Below, in pieces: positions 24,991 through 36,579 of a DNA stretch of 64,000 nucleotides. The notes under the pieces are model-generated. The model had not been told where the DNA came from and did no database searches. It saw only the letters and a list, made by a program, of their open reading frames with translations. The stretch's first letter is position 1; every line of letters begins with the position of its first letter. The stretch lies in assembly GCF_000204055.1 (NCBI RefSeq), contig NW_006768849.1, forward strand, positions 1-64,000. Reading direction: 5' to 3'. This DNA comes from Melampsora larici-populina 98AG31. Taxonomy: Eukaryota; Basidiomycota; Pucciniomycetes; Pucciniales; Melampsoraceae. The translations under genes and the position numbers were made by a program.

Positions 24991-25152
24991 GCGAGATGAG
25001 ATCTTTTTCTCATCGACGCAAAACTGGAGGCCCGCCGGCGGCGCCCCCCCGTACCTTAGAGTAACACGAGAAGTAGTGTTGCCCTAAGGGGGTGGTTGGT
25101 GAGCTATGATGATGAAAAAACAAACATCAAACACAACTCCAGCAAGAATGGA
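24991..25152 (+). repeat. split direct repeat B1
   Basis: Starts gcgagatgagatcttttt and ends caagaatgga. Repeated as B2 with very few differences, including seven versus eight C in the C-run. Confidence 0.88.
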
Positions 25153-25390
25153 GTGTGAGCACCAACCAAGGCACGACTTGGTGCGGAATTCCATGAGCTG
25201 AGAGATTGTGGACGGATGTAAGGATATGCTTGTAACGAGGGAGTGCGGGAGCAATTCCTTGTAGAATTGAGTTGAGAAGAATTGCAAAATTTTCCACAAC
25301 TCAAGGTTCCCGCACAACAAGCACTCTTACACAGAACACATCTCAGCTTAATCTCATGTTTCGTGTTTTTAATTTCATTATTAAAATTTT
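25153..25390 (+). repeat. split direct repeat A2
   Basis: Nearly identical to A1 at 18212-18449; it directly follows B1. Confidence 0.9.
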
Positions 25391-25427
25391 CCACCCACCC
25401 ACCCGGCAAAGTCGCGGGCGCCAGGTT

Positions 25428-25590
25428 GCGAGATGAGATCTTTTTCTCATCAACGCAAAACTGGAGGCCCGCCGGCGGCGCCCCCCCCGTACCTTAGAGT
25501 AACACAAGAAGTAGTGTTGCCCTAAGGGGGTGGTTGGTGAGTTATGATGATGAAAAAACAAACATCAAACACAACTCCAGCAAGAATGGA
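25428..25590 (+). repeat. split direct repeat B2 (right end of DIRS-type element)
   Basis: Second copy of B1. Its end is the element's right boundary; the dispersed repeat resumes immediately with (ga)catatctcaaatggg. Confidence 0.88.
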
Positions 25591-27006
25591 CATATCTCAA
25601 ATGGGTGTAAAGCAGTCTATTGATGTAGGGGTGTGCTACCCCTTATTTTGAGGATTCTCCGGCGCGCTCTTTGAAATGCCAAGTATGCCACACCCACCAC
25701 CTGGATTGAGAGCGGCTCATTTGGGTGGGACAAATGGCTATGGGTTTTCATAGTTTTTGATGTGTAATGCATGATAGAAGTAATTCTTAAGAACAAGCAA
25801 ACTTTTTGAGAGTGGCTGTAAAACTTGTGTCATTTATGTCACTTTTGTCAACAATTTGCCCAAGAATTAAATTGAGCCAAAATTCTGACATTTTCCAATA
25901 CAAACCATTTAATAAAAACAATAAATTCAAACTATTTTAATGTCACAAAGATAAGTAAAATCCAAGGCCAAATACCAAGATTTTTGGAACAAACCACAAG
26001 AGGGGCTTTTGGATTGGATCACGGGAGTATGCAATTTGGTTTCATTCTTTGAAAAACTACACATAGCAGTTATCAAGTGGGAATTGGTATAACATATGTG
26101 AACTGATCAAGTCCAACTCTCCTTTCTGGTGTGAGCTGCAAAAGAGACCTTGGCAGAGCTGATGCCTACATTAAATTCTGCACTTGCTTCTCTCATCAAT
26201 GTTAAGCCTGAGCGGAGGGTGGTTTTTGTGGGACATCAAGTCTTGATCAATGAGAATTCCACCTAAAGTCTCATTTGTTGATTTGGAGATGAAATGATTG
26301 TCTTAATAGATCTTAGAACAATTGGGTTATGTTGTATAAAAGAAGTACTGTGCTCTAATTATTAAAATGAGGCAAATCTGTGGCATAGACAATGGTGCTG
26401 AGATGTCTCTAACCTCTAGGAGACCAAGATCCTGTGGATAGAAGAAGTAATGCAGGTTTGAAAACAAGATAGCAATCAGAATAGATGTGCTGATAGCATC
26501 TGGCTGCTTTGTATTTCCTATGATCCTTGAGGTAGAAACAATGGATGAAGTATAGTGTGCACACAAGGAATAACTCATGACAGGAATATATGAATGTGGT
26601 AAAAAGATTCCTTTGGTGCCAACTGACTTCTCATTCTGTTGGACAGGGCATAAGCCACCTCAACAACATATGACCTTCCTTATAATAAACTCATTACATA
26701 TCAATAAACTACATGTAGTCATAATAAAAACAAACACGTAACACTTAATTACATGCAAATAAATACATGTAATCAACGATTACATGCATAGTGCGCAAAC
26801 TGTGTATTTGTATCTCATTTCATATTCAGTTATTATGTTCTGTTTGCTCTTTTTTTGATGTTTGTCTTTCTATGTGATATTTAAAAGGATACACGTCATT
26901 CAAACAAATGAATGACACACAGATCAATTTGGAAGATGATCCTATGTGCTTTGTGTTGTGGTATCAATATACCACATTTGTATCTTTTTGTTTCTATTTG
27001 TGTGAG
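25591..27006. other. repeat continuation and AT-rich intergenic DNA
   Basis: The first 65 bp complete the dispersed repeat interrupted by the DIRS-type element. The rest is AT-rich with recurring acatgtaat-like words near 26690-26790. The open frame at 26327-26578 (minus) has no recognisable domain. No gene is called. Confidence 0.5.
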
Positions 27007-27382
27007 CAGTGGTGGCTTGCTAAGCCAAGCTAAGGATTCTTGCCAGCTTGGCTTAGCTTAGCTAGAAGCCACTAAGGAAAAATTGGCTAACACTAATCTT
27101 AGCGGATTTCCGCTAATGCTAAGCCATTGGCTTAGCGGGCGTAAAATGACACCCGCTAAGCCAATGAATTGGCCGCTAAACCACTAATAGCGGCTTAGCG
27201 GCCCTCTTTTGCACTTAAAACATGTTTTTTTGATAGCTAAGCTCCCGCCTTAGCTTAGCGCAGACCCGCTAAAGGAAAAATTGCAGTTTGATTAGCTTAG
27301 CTTGTGTGCGCTAAGGATTCAGTGTTAGCTTAGCGATAAAAGATTGCTAAGCACTAACTTAGCTTAGCCGTGCCACCATTGG
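27007..27382. mobile_element. hAT-like MITE rich in gcttagc words
   Basis: Starts CAGTGGTGGC and ends in the near-inverse GCCACCATTG(G). It is flanked by TGTGTGAG on both sides (26999-27006 and 27383-27390), an 8-bp duplication typical of hAT transposons. The interior is built of many copies of ctaagc/gcttagc in both orientations, so it is highly self-complementary. It has no coding capacity. Confidence 0.7.
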
Positions 27383-27965
27383 TGTGTGAGGAGATCTGTT
27401 TCAAACATCTTTTTATTACGTTCAAGAAGAGTCAAGGCCTTCAGGTCAATGAGCTGGGAGTTAATGTGTTAAGACAATTCATAGGTTACAGATGTGGAAA
27501 TTGAATTGGAAATGAAGAGCAAGATGGGCACGGTTTGGGCAAACTTGGCTTGCAGCGTAGAGGAAAGCGCGCAGCGCAGCGCCAGACGTAGCCGCTCCGC
27601 TGCCTGGGGAACTTGGCCTCCGGGTGCTGCGTCTTCAGCTGACCTTTGGGGAGCGCCGGAGGATCCGGGGAATCTCGCTGAGAATTTGAGACATGAGACT
27701 CTGGGAATACCGTCCCTCTGTATTAACATACATACAAGCATAAATGATTACAGCATGCCTAAGTCAAAACCCACATATCTTTAGTCAGAAACCTTACATA
27801 ATCCCAGCCGGTGAGATGTCACCGGCTCAGCAATTTTTTTCTGTTGCCTCCGTGTTTCATATTTTTTTTGCCGGCCCACCGTGCAAAGTTGCAATTTCAC
27901 AATGTCATATTCTGCAACCCATCTTCACCGGAACAAAGTAACTTTACGGCAGCCACCCACTTAGG
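27383..27965. other. intergenic, no supported gene
   Basis: Contains a GC-rich patch (27550-27680) of short gcgcagcg-type repeats and a small palindrome, ccggtgagatgtcaccgg, at about 27809. Open frames of up to 111 codons show no domain. Confidence 0.4.
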
Positions 27966-28625
27966 ATGGTGTGCCCAACGCTCATCCACAAATACTACAA
28001 AAAGGCCAAACCTGACGTTGAAACACTACCATTGCCAAACCCAGACCGACAAGGACGAGGAGGACCCACCGACCTATTATGCCCTGTGTGCTCAACAGAG
28101 ATGGTTTACCATCAGGCGCAATATGACTCTTGGCTCATCGGGGTAATCTTTCACTGCTACACTACACTCCAATCAAACAAACTGTGATGCTGATTATATG
28201 CACGTTCTGGATACAATCCAGTGCCCCACACCCCACAACCGTCACAATTGTAAGACATGGCGGTGTGACCAGCTCAACCACAAGCTGGCTCTCATCAACC
28301 TTGGCACCCCACGACCAATCAAATCTGTACCCACCAATTGGGGTCCATGAGTCTCACCCTATGGAATTTCCCTTGATAATGGTCCTCCCCCCCCAAAAGG
28401 ACGGTTTAGTCCGTACTCCAAGAAACAAAAAACCCCAACCCAACAAATTGCCCTACTGTGCAAACGCATTCACAAAGGGAAAGTCTTGCAGAACCACAAG
28501 AAGGCGGCCAATAAGGAGTGCCCTAATCAATACTGCCTTGGTGTTGGTGATACGTCTTACTCTCACGTGTTTGCCTATTACTGACAATTTATTTGTTTGA
28601 TTCCCCCAGTGTTTCACTGCGTATT
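27966..28625 (+). pseudogene. decayed cysteine-rich protein gene
   Basis: The reading begins MVCPTLIHKYYKKAKPD and carries paired cysteines (CPVC). It continues after a possible intron with a cluster PHNRHNCKTWRC, then after one frame change with VLPPQKDGLVRTPRN and LPYCANAFTKGKSC, and after another with NHKKAANKECPNQYC. The orderly Cys/His spacing across three frames indicates a zinc-binding protein that has picked up at least two frameshifts. The family was not identified. Cysteine clusters of unknown structure are known companions of KDZ-type transposases, and a KDZ-like remnant lies 4 kb downstream, so a transposon origin is possible. Confidence 0.4.
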
Positions 28626-28672
28626 CTTCGCCCGTGTGCGCAAAACACACTCGCTCCTCCAAGACAGCGACA

Positions 28673-29745
28673 ATGCCACCCCAGAATAAGGAGATAAATA
28701 CTCAGACACTCGTTCAATTAGGAATCACACCCCATCAATTAAATGAATTACGTCGCATGCAAGGTACGACATCTACATCTACCAATCCAACTCCAAATTA
28801 CTCTGCCCCTTGTCGAACAGCTCCAGCGTCGGCCTCGAACCCACACCAGTGGGCTCAGTCCTCAAACACTTTGGGGCAGCGCCTACCCATTGAATCGGTG
28901 GTTATGCTCCAGCAAAACCGTGCCGAACGCGATGCAGCCTCCGCCAAACGCCAGACTCCGAACCTCATCAACACTGCCAAGATGGCCACCATCACGTTGT
29001 GGGTCAACGTGAGTATTGTTTCAATCAATTGCAAGCGCATCTCAGCCCCAACAAACACACCTGACATTTGTGTTACAGTCGGATTATGTGAAGCCCATTG
29101 CTGCCTTTTTTCATCAGTGGCCGTTAGTTTACCTTGAACAAAGCAAACTCCTTTCGCAGGCGGTTACTGCAGCGGTGGGTCCACTTTGGGACAGTGCTCT
29201 AAGCATCTGGGACTACTCATTAAATACCTGGGTATGTCTCAATTTCATGCAGGTCAGGAATTCTACACGCACCAACACCCCTTTGCTTTGTCACAGCTCA
29301 ACACCATGGTTAATTACCCGCACCAAATCCCAGAAGGCCAACGATCCATTATTGTACGACTCCCCAATGTCGACGTCCCCCATTCTTCACTGCCGTCCTT
29401 GAAATTGAAAGTCTTGAGTCAAACACAAACCAACACCAGTAATCGGTCCATCCCGACATTGGAGTTTCTATCTGATATGGAGCTTCCCCCCATATGCAAC
29501 TCCGCTTCCGGTCTGCCACCTCAAGCTCCAATGGTGACAAACAAAACCAATGTTTTGTTCCTTTCCGGCGAACCATGCCAAAAGACCATCCCAGCTTCGG
29601 GTCACCGGCCTTCTACACCTCCTAATCCTAACAGCCAGTGTTTTGACTTAACTCAGTCCTCCAATTCGTCTTTGGAGGATAATTGTGATGTACCTGGCCG
29701 CACAGATGCTGGTGCCATTGTTACCCAAGACCCAAATGACGTGTA
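28673..29745 (+). pseudogene. unrecognised gene remnant
   Basis: Starts MPPQNKEINTQTLVQLG. An intron with GT-AG ends (about 29009-29078) joins ITLWVN to SDYVKPIAAFFHQWP in phase. The frame then shifts near 29185, and a second continuous stretch runs on (HLGLLIKYLGMSQFHAGQEF, then RSIIVRLPNVDVPHSSLP) to a stop at 29745. No domain was recognised. The region around 29986-30180 (a 64-codon frame ending KTQVPFEM) may be a further exon piece. It looks like a repeat-family gene past its working life. Confidence 0.4.
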
Positions 29746-30487
29746 GGTGTTTTTGGCCTTCAACTGATCTGCCAGGCTCACCGCTCACGCACAATTGATT
29801 GTTGTAGCATTGTAGCTTCTTCCAAGCTACAAAAGGGATGGCCAACCAAGGAAGTACTTCTCTCCAGCCTCTTTTCATGGTATCACGACGCGATCGGAGG
29901 TGAACCCAGGGAGACATGGCTGGACCACTTTGGACATTGATGGAAACTTACCAAAACCATGTATTGATATTGCGCGTGGGTCGAATTGGTTGGCCCAAAC
30001 ACCATGTACCTCAAATATGGAACTCAACCTGCAGCAACTGTTGCAGAGGCTCAAACTTTCTGGTCAGAAGAGTTCAAGAAGGTTGCTGGGCATTGCAAGG
30101 ACCTAAATGATGAGCCAGGGCCCAAAAAAAATGAAACTGTCCCAAAGCTAAACAAAACACAGGTCCCTTTTGAAATGTAGTACCTTTAATAATATATGTA
30201 TCTTCCACATTCGCATCTGTATGAGTTTTTTGTGTAACCCTTATTTTTGTGCAACATATCCTTTCTCTTTGTGACCCTGCCCACAACCTGTTTGAGATAA
30301 TATTCCACCCAGGGTCTCAGGAATGCAAACACCCGTAGCCCCTGTGTTAGTGGACCCTTTTTTCAAATCACATTCTTGCCCAGAAAAGGCAGTGACAACA
30401 ACCTATTGAGTCTCTTTTAAGGAGCCACTTATGTTCTCCCAAAGATCCCAACAGAAGAGCACACACCCCAGTCAATCTGAGTGAATC

Positions 30488-31347
30488 ATGCCTAACACCG
30501 CCTTCATTTCTGCAATTGTACCAACCACCGCCGATGTAAGTTTTTCTTGTTTTGCAGTTACTTGGAATGAGTACCACTGAAACTACGTCCTCTCGTATCA
30601 TTTCCCTCAGGCAAGGCCATCACTACCAATCCCCAAGTTCGTTGATTGGCACCTCACCCTAGCAGACCTTGTTTTGCAAGATGACTTAGGCGCGCCTGTC
30701 AACGAAAGTGTCCATGTGTATGGGTACACAATGAACAACCACAAGCTCGCTCGTGGTCGTATTTATCACCTATATGGGCCCTTTCAAGAGCCAGTTTCTG
30801 GCCAAGCGATGATACGACATGACCAAACTGCTCAAAGCGAGATAGGCACGCACAGTATCAATCGCCAGGAGATCGCCGGCAAAGCCAGCATTAGTTCTTA
30901 TGGAAAGGTGATTGCCTTTGAATACAATAATGTCCATAATTCCAACGGGCAGTGGAATCTCACGGTTATAGCGGCACATGAGCTCGCAATCCCAGTGGTG
31001 AGTATGTTGTTGTTTCTTCAACATTCAATCATACCTGTTTCTTGTTGACCCTCATTATGACCCTATTTATTCCTTTTGTCTATCAGCCCCCACAGTGATT
31101 TGAATTTGAGATTATCTATTGGTTTGGGTACTACACTCCTGAGAGTGCTCAGTGGAAGTATATCAGACATGATTTGATGATGTCCTTCAGTGGACGATTG
31201 GTAGGCAAAGATCCGGAAACTGGTCGATTCATAGTGAATGTAAGCACCATCATTGTTGCAGAGAGGCTCCTGAACACAAATTCTAACTGTCTGATTTTTC
31301 CTTGATAGGTCATTGATTATACTGTGCACAAAACCTGTGCGATATGA
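30488..31347 (+). pseudogene. unrecognised four-exon gene with an in-frame stop
   Basis: Exon 1 is MPNTAFISAIVPTTAD. It splices in phase into PIPKFVDWHLTLADLV..., which reads on through VYGYTMNNHKLARGRIYHL to HELAIPV. A third exon begins at 31087 but meets TGA at 31096-31098. Beyond the stop the frame stays sensible (FEFEIIYWFGYYTPE) and splices again to end VIDYTVHKTCAI at 31347. The stop is consistent with a CGA codon changed to TGA. The family is unknown to me. Confidence 0.45.
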
Positions 31348-31641
31348 AGTGTTTTCCACACCATCCTTGGCCATATGAAAGAGCAACCCCCCTCACTCAC
31401 CCTAGTCATTCGTTATTGTTCCCATCTCCCATCCCTTTGGAGTTGCCCATGAGTAGTTACATTACCATCATTTGAAGCTCTGTCAATGTATTAGGCTATT
31501 CATTTGAACCTCACCTGCTTTCACTCCAAGTTTGAACGTTGGAGAATTCAATGTTCCAACCAATTTCAAACTAAATGTGAAAAATGTTTCCCCAAAGATT
31601 TAAGATTTCGAATTCGAATTTTTAACTCACACCTTTCTCTC

Positions 31642-31673
31642 TTTGATGTAGCCAAAAGCTTGGCTACATCAAA
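31642..31673. repeat. perfect hairpin, 14-bp arms
   Basis: The arms TTTGATGTAGCCAA and TTGGCTACATCAAA are exact inverses around a 4-base loop (AAGC). The role is unknown; it may be a transposon subterminal structure. Confidence 0.7.
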
Positions 31674-31773
31674 TCTGCTTAAGGGTGTCACAGCGTCACC
31701 AAACGTGAAATCATGTTCTGCGCTGGCCTCCATTCTGGGTCTGGGCGTGTGTCACATCACGATTGTATTTATA

Positions 31774-31801
31774 GGTTAGCGTGAATTATGCCACGCTAAC
31801 C
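31774..31801. repeat. hairpin, 10-bp perfect arms
   Basis: GGTTAGCGTG and CACGCTAACC are exact inverses around an 8-base loop. It lies 100 bp from the 31642 hairpin and just beyond the end of the KDZ-like remnant. Confidence 0.6.
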
Positions 31802-31849
31802 TCATGGGCTCCAAAGGCAAGCCTTTTTTTAGAAAGCCATCAAATATGT

Positions 31850-32904
31850 AATTGATTCTTAGTCTCTTTATCATACAAATCAAACGGCAAACATGAATAT
31901 AAAATAGTGAACAAACTTGTACATGTCCAAATAATCAACATGACATCATCCACACCATATTTCTTTAGTGCGATGACTAGAGGAGTCCTATTCCAAGATA
32001 CTGCATCCCTTTTCTTTTGTCTAATTTCTTGGTCAGTCATCCATTTCGCAAGTCTACCATTTCTTCCAAAAAGAAATTGTACACCAGGGAGTGCATACCT
32101 CGGCACATCAAGGCAAACCCACCGTACCAAATGTTGGTCAGTTCCCCTGCCGACGCATTGAACCACCAACGGCCGTTTGCTTGTATATCAGGAAATAGTT
32201 TTGGGTCAGTAAATTGTTTGCAGAATTTGTCGGACTCTGCATGTGAGCGATGGTGGAACGGATCGACGGGGATTACAGTCCCCAGGAACATCTGGCGATC
32301 GGTGTCACCAGTGTATATATGTTCTGTCAATCTACATGCATTATCATAAAATACTACCTCGGGCATTCCACGTGGGAAAGTCTCTTCTAGGAATGCCTAT
32401 GCGTGGGAAGAATCAAATAAGCTCTCTCTCAGAATCTTGATATAGTCCGGAATTGCTCACCTTGACCGCACTAACAGATTCTGTGTTGTAAAACGTCTTA
32501 CGACCTAAGACAATTCCACAGGTACCGGCGACAAGCTGATCGTTGTGGGTGTGTGCTTGGGATAACAAGTATTTACCCTGAGACTGCGACTCGCCTCCAT
32601 CCCTGGCTGCTTCGTGGGCCCTTTGAGATTTGTCAGCCTGTTGTAGAGCTTCCAGGGCTTGAAATTGTGGTGGCATCCAAATGGACTGTCGGGTCCGCGC
32701 AAAGACTGGATCCCGGCCAATTGAGAATTGAGGTGAGTGAAAAGTTTGTTTTGACCTTGTCTTTGAATTTTGCCCAGGCCTCAATGTGTGCCTTCTCGTC
32801 GCAGGTTTGAGTATTACCAATGGCCGCTGTGGTGATCTATTTATGATATTAAGCAAAAAATTAATCATCTCTAATTTACAGTCACAAGTCACATGTAACA
32901 CCAA
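31850..32904 (-). pseudogene. C-terminal remnant of a KDZ-like transposase
   Basis: A minus-strand reading through about 32904-32463 includes HTHNDQLVAGTCGIVLGRK. It splices in phase across a short intron (about 32462-32399) to AFLEETFPRGMPEVVFYDNACRLTEH and FHHRSHAESDKFCKQF, ending near EEMVDLRNG. A frame change then leads into a tail read at about 32060-31850. The FYDNAC block followed by a DPFHHRSH-type His cluster resembles the RNase H-like core of KDZ-superfamily transposases associated with CxC cysteine clusters. No N-terminal half is present upstream, so the copy is truncated as well as frameshifted. Confidence 0.5.
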
Positions 32905-33722
32905 AAAACCTTAACTTCACAACTCAATATCTTACTCATCACTCATCAGAAGTAGGTCTTATAGGTGTCAGAAATGATCAGTAACACGTGGGCTACAAGA
33001 TGCACTTTAGTAATCAAAAATTGGAGCACATCTGAAAAAATTCGTAATCTCAAAAATTGGGTTTCAGCTAGTTTACAAGGAAAAAATCACCTGTAATCAT
33101 CATAAGAAGTGCTGTACATTACATCATTGCGTCATTGATCACTTTTGGCTGTGAAAATTACATCATACATTAGTAACAAGATCATTACATTGCGTCATTA
33201 CATGGTTTTTAGGGTTATTTAGGCGGATTTGACTGGTTTTTTAGGCTGTTGACTGTTGTAAAGATTGTTACATGGGGATATAAGTACTCCTTGATGATTT
33301 TAAGATTGTAGCGCCCTTTTCTGCATCTTATACCTTTGTTGTAGTGTTATAAATCATCATTTATTTACTATATTTGTACTAAGATCACTTAAATCCGCCC
33401 CTTCAAAGCAAGGAGAAATTTATTTACGTGTGTTAAAGACTACAAGTCTAATTGGGAATAATACTTACAACAGTATTGCTAGTAATAAACATAGTGTGTG
33501 ACTTTTTGCGCTTAAAATCTGGGAATAATACTTAACAACAGTATTGCTTTATTTCTCTGGTGCCTTATCTATTTCTCTGTTATCACAAAGTGGTCAGCAA
33601 GTGCCCTTGTGCTGGTTTCTTTGAAGAAGGCAGTCTTTAGGCAACTTCTACTATATTACACGTAGTAGATTATCCCTTCTTAGGTGTTGTAAAGCTCTTG
33701 TTGAGCTTTAAATACTACATAT
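32905..33722 (+). repeat. probable LTR of the following Ty3-like element
   Basis: AT-rich, no open frame. The 3' boundary is suggested by ...actaca(tat) directly before a primer-site-like sequence at 33723. A 29-bp direct repeat (tgggaataatacttacaac...) occurs at about 33452 and 33521. The left boundary of the LTR could not be fixed, since there is no second copy in the window. Confidence 0.4.
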
Positions 33723-33740
33723 TGGTGACTCCACTGGGGC
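33723..33740 (+). other. candidate primer-binding site
   Basis: TGGTGACTCCACTGGGGC starts with TGG, as expected opposite a tRNA CCA end. It has the GACTCC-CTGGGG form typical of Ty3/gypsy elements, and lies 368 bp before the gag ATG. Confidence 0.5.
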
Positions 33741-34090
33741 TCTTTATTTTAAACAAGCAACATCCGTCAATTATATTTAATAATTTCCCTATATATTATC
33801 TTAAAACATCAACAATTTATTATTAAATCATCAATAATCAAATTAATAATAATACAACCCATCATTTCGAAAGAAAATTATATTCAACAAATATCAACAA
33901 GATTCAATTAATAAAATTCAATATCAATTATTAATATATCAAACAACATTAATCAATCTTTAAAAGAAAGAATATAACTTAAAAACCACGCATATATTCA
34001 CTTTTTAAAATTATTACAACTTCAATTCATCAAGATTTCAAGTTTCTCTTTATTTTATAATATCATTTTATAATAATTAAAATCAATATC

Positions 34091-35829
34091 ATGTCTTCAA
34101 TCATTCAAATTCATGATCAAGAAGGAGGAGAAGAAGGGGATTCAGAATTAGAATTACCACCAACTTCTCATTATAAAAGAACTCCACGTAGTAGTAGAAC
34201 TTATGCTTTAGAGAATCCTCTTAATTATTCAACATCTTTACCCTCTGGCTCTTTACCACCACCACCAGGACCTGCTTCAGGATCAACTGTACGTGGAAAA
34301 CAACGTGAAGAATCAACTTGTGAGAATCCAATTCCACCTTCAGCATTTACTGGATTTAGAGAACAAGAAACATTATTACCCTCAGACCACGAGGAAGAAC
34401 CTGATTGGCAACAACAACCTTATTTAAGAAGAGAAAGAGAAATGGCGGATATAATTAATTCAATAAGACTCAAGGAAGAAAATGGGAAGAAGGAAAGAGT
34501 TAAGGAAGTTATTAAGGTGGTTAAGAAGGGAAAAGGAAAGAAGATAAGTAGGAAGAAAGAGGTTATTAAGGAAGAAGAAAGTGATGGTGATTCAAGCGCC
34601 TCAAGCAGCTCAAGTGATGATTCAAGCTCAACTTCAGAGGAAAGTGAAGAGGAAGAAGGAAATGAAAGGAGTAGGAGTCATGTTAAACCACGAAAAATTG
34701 ATAATTCTGACACAAGTGTTAGATTTGAAGTTGGAGGAAATGTTAAGAAATTTATTATCAATTATCATAGTCAAGCTGAAGCAAATGGCGCCTCAGAATT
34801 GGATATGGTCAGGCAAATTACCAGTTTTGTTGTTGGAGAAGAACTTAAGGAGGAAATACGTGATATGGAAGGTTGGGGAGTTGGTGAATGGAGTTGGAAG
34901 AAGGTCAAGGAGCAATTAATTGCCAGATATCAGACTACCACGGAGCAGCCAAGATATTCTATTGATCACTTAAGAACTTTATCTGAAAGAACAATGAGAA
35001 ATGGAGGTGTTACGTGTAAAAGTGAATATCAAACATTCAGAATTAACTTTGATAAAATTCATCAATACTTGGCTAGACATGATTACGTGGATTCAAGTGA
35101 TGAAGAAGTGGCAAGATATTTCTATGAGGCTTTTTCAGATGAACTTCAGAAGAAATTTAAGAAGAGGATGATTAAGAAGAAGATGATGAAGAAAGTATCA
35201 AGTGGAAGATATGAATTACCTAACTTAGAGAAATTAAAGAAGGTGGTTGATCATTATATTGAAGAAGAGGCGCTTTTGGTATTTGAAGATATTGGAGAAG
35301 AGAAATATACCATCAAGAATGAAATTGCTGGAGTTAAAAGTGAAGTTATTCAGAAGGATACTAGTAGTAAAGTTGCAAAGATTGGAGGAATGCAGGCTAA
35401 AGCAAATCAACAAATGGAAATATTATGTACTGATTTAAAGAATTTACAAATAAATCATGTCCAAAATCCTTTACAGTTACCTTTAAATAATTCTTATAAC
35501 TTTCAGATTCCAATTTCAAATGCTTTACAGAATCAAATTCATCAACAAGTTGTTCCAAATCAAAGGAACAATGTTCAACATCCGCCAAATAATAACTCAA
35601 GGCCTCAACAATTTAATAATAACTTTCAACCCAACAGAGCGCCTAATAATTCAAATTTTAACAGGTTTAATAACAATAATAATAATAGACCTGTTAATAA
35701 TCCTTCACCCAATAATAATAATCAAATTCCCGCCATTAATAATCAAAATTTTATGCCTCAACAGAATACTATGCCATTTTGTTCTTATTGTAACACGGAG
35801 GGACATAGTATGGGAAGGTGTAAATGGGT
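34091..35829 (+). pseudogene. Ty3/gypsy-type gag, broken off at the zinc knuckle
   Basis: Starts MSSIIQIHDQEGGEEG. About 200 residues of acidic and Ser-rich N-terminus lead into a gag domain (about residues 215-370), then an Asn/Gln-rich stretch, then the CCHC knuckle CSYCNTEGHSMGRC at about residues 566-579. Family members continue into protease and RT; here the match ends two codons after the last Cys, where the inverted-repeat block begins at 35830. The remaining open frame to 35902 encodes repeat sequence, not gag. A later insertion or rearrangement has removed pol. Confidence 0.75.
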
Positions 35830-36310
35830 CACCTGTGTGTACTCAATTGCACCAAATGTATTGGATGATACAGACATGTGTATCATCCAATGGGGTCCGT
35901 AGGCAAGCAGGTAGAATCCTGTAGCTTGTAGCTGGAGCTAGGGTCACCTAGAAATCTCTCTAAGTCCCCATATCTACAAGGGGGGGGCCTTGCCCCCCTG
36001 CGCATCACTGCACAGCCATGACTACCATAACAAAACCTCTCACTACCTCANNNNNNNNNNNNNNNNNNNNNNNNNNNNNNNNNNNNNNNNNNNNNNNNNN
36101 NNNNNNNNNNNNNNNNNNNNNNNNNNNNNNNNNNNNNNNNNNNNNNNNNNCTCCCCTTACTCTCTCAATACACATCTCCCTACTTCAGTATGTTTATGAC
36201 TACCTCAGTCACACTCATCACTACCTCTTCCAATCCATGACTACCCAATTAAACATCTCACTACTTCAATTTACCCATGGCTCTCTCAACTTTGGCCTAA
36301 CTACTCCATC
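35830..36310 (+). repeat. left terminal inverted repeat of the 27-kb block
   Basis: Inverted relative of 62630-63228. It contains a 13-bp hairpin (ATTGGATGATACA and its inverse), a G8/C6 hairpin at about 35980-35998, and then recurring ACTACCTCA-type words. An assembly gap interrupts it. Confidence 0.8.
36051..36150. other. assembly gap of 100 N
   Basis: Exactly 100 N, probably a placeholder of unknown true size. It lies in the simple-sequence part of the left inverted repeat. Confidence 0.95.
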
Positions 36311-36579
36311 ACAATCATAACTACCTCAACACCTGTACCATGACCTAAGGTAGTTATGATCTTAATCAAAACCATAACTCAAGGACTTCAACCTACCCAT
36401 GCCTCCCTCAACATATGAGCTAACTACCTCACTCGACTACGAACTCAAAATCCTTACGCTTACTACTCAACATCCACGACTCACTCCCTCAATTCCCACA
36501 CCCACTATTACCAGCTACATTCAAAGACATACTCAATAAGTCGACTAGGCCTTACCTCACCTTTTTACTCCTTATACCA

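Larger units (their letters stand above)
18212..25590 (+). mobile_element. DIRS/Ngaro-type tyrosine-recombinase retrotransposon
   Basis: The layout is A1 (18212-18449), internal genes, B1 (24991-25152), A2 (25153-25390), B2 (about 25428-25590). This is the split-direct-repeat arrangement of Ngaro-like elements. The genes are gag-like, RT-RNase H and a tyrosine recombinase, with no integrase or protease. The flanks join to give the uninterrupted repeat seen at 13889-14225 with no target-site duplication, as expected when a recombinase inserts a circular DNA copy. The A copies and B copies are nearly identical, so the insertion is fairly young. Confidence 0.9.
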
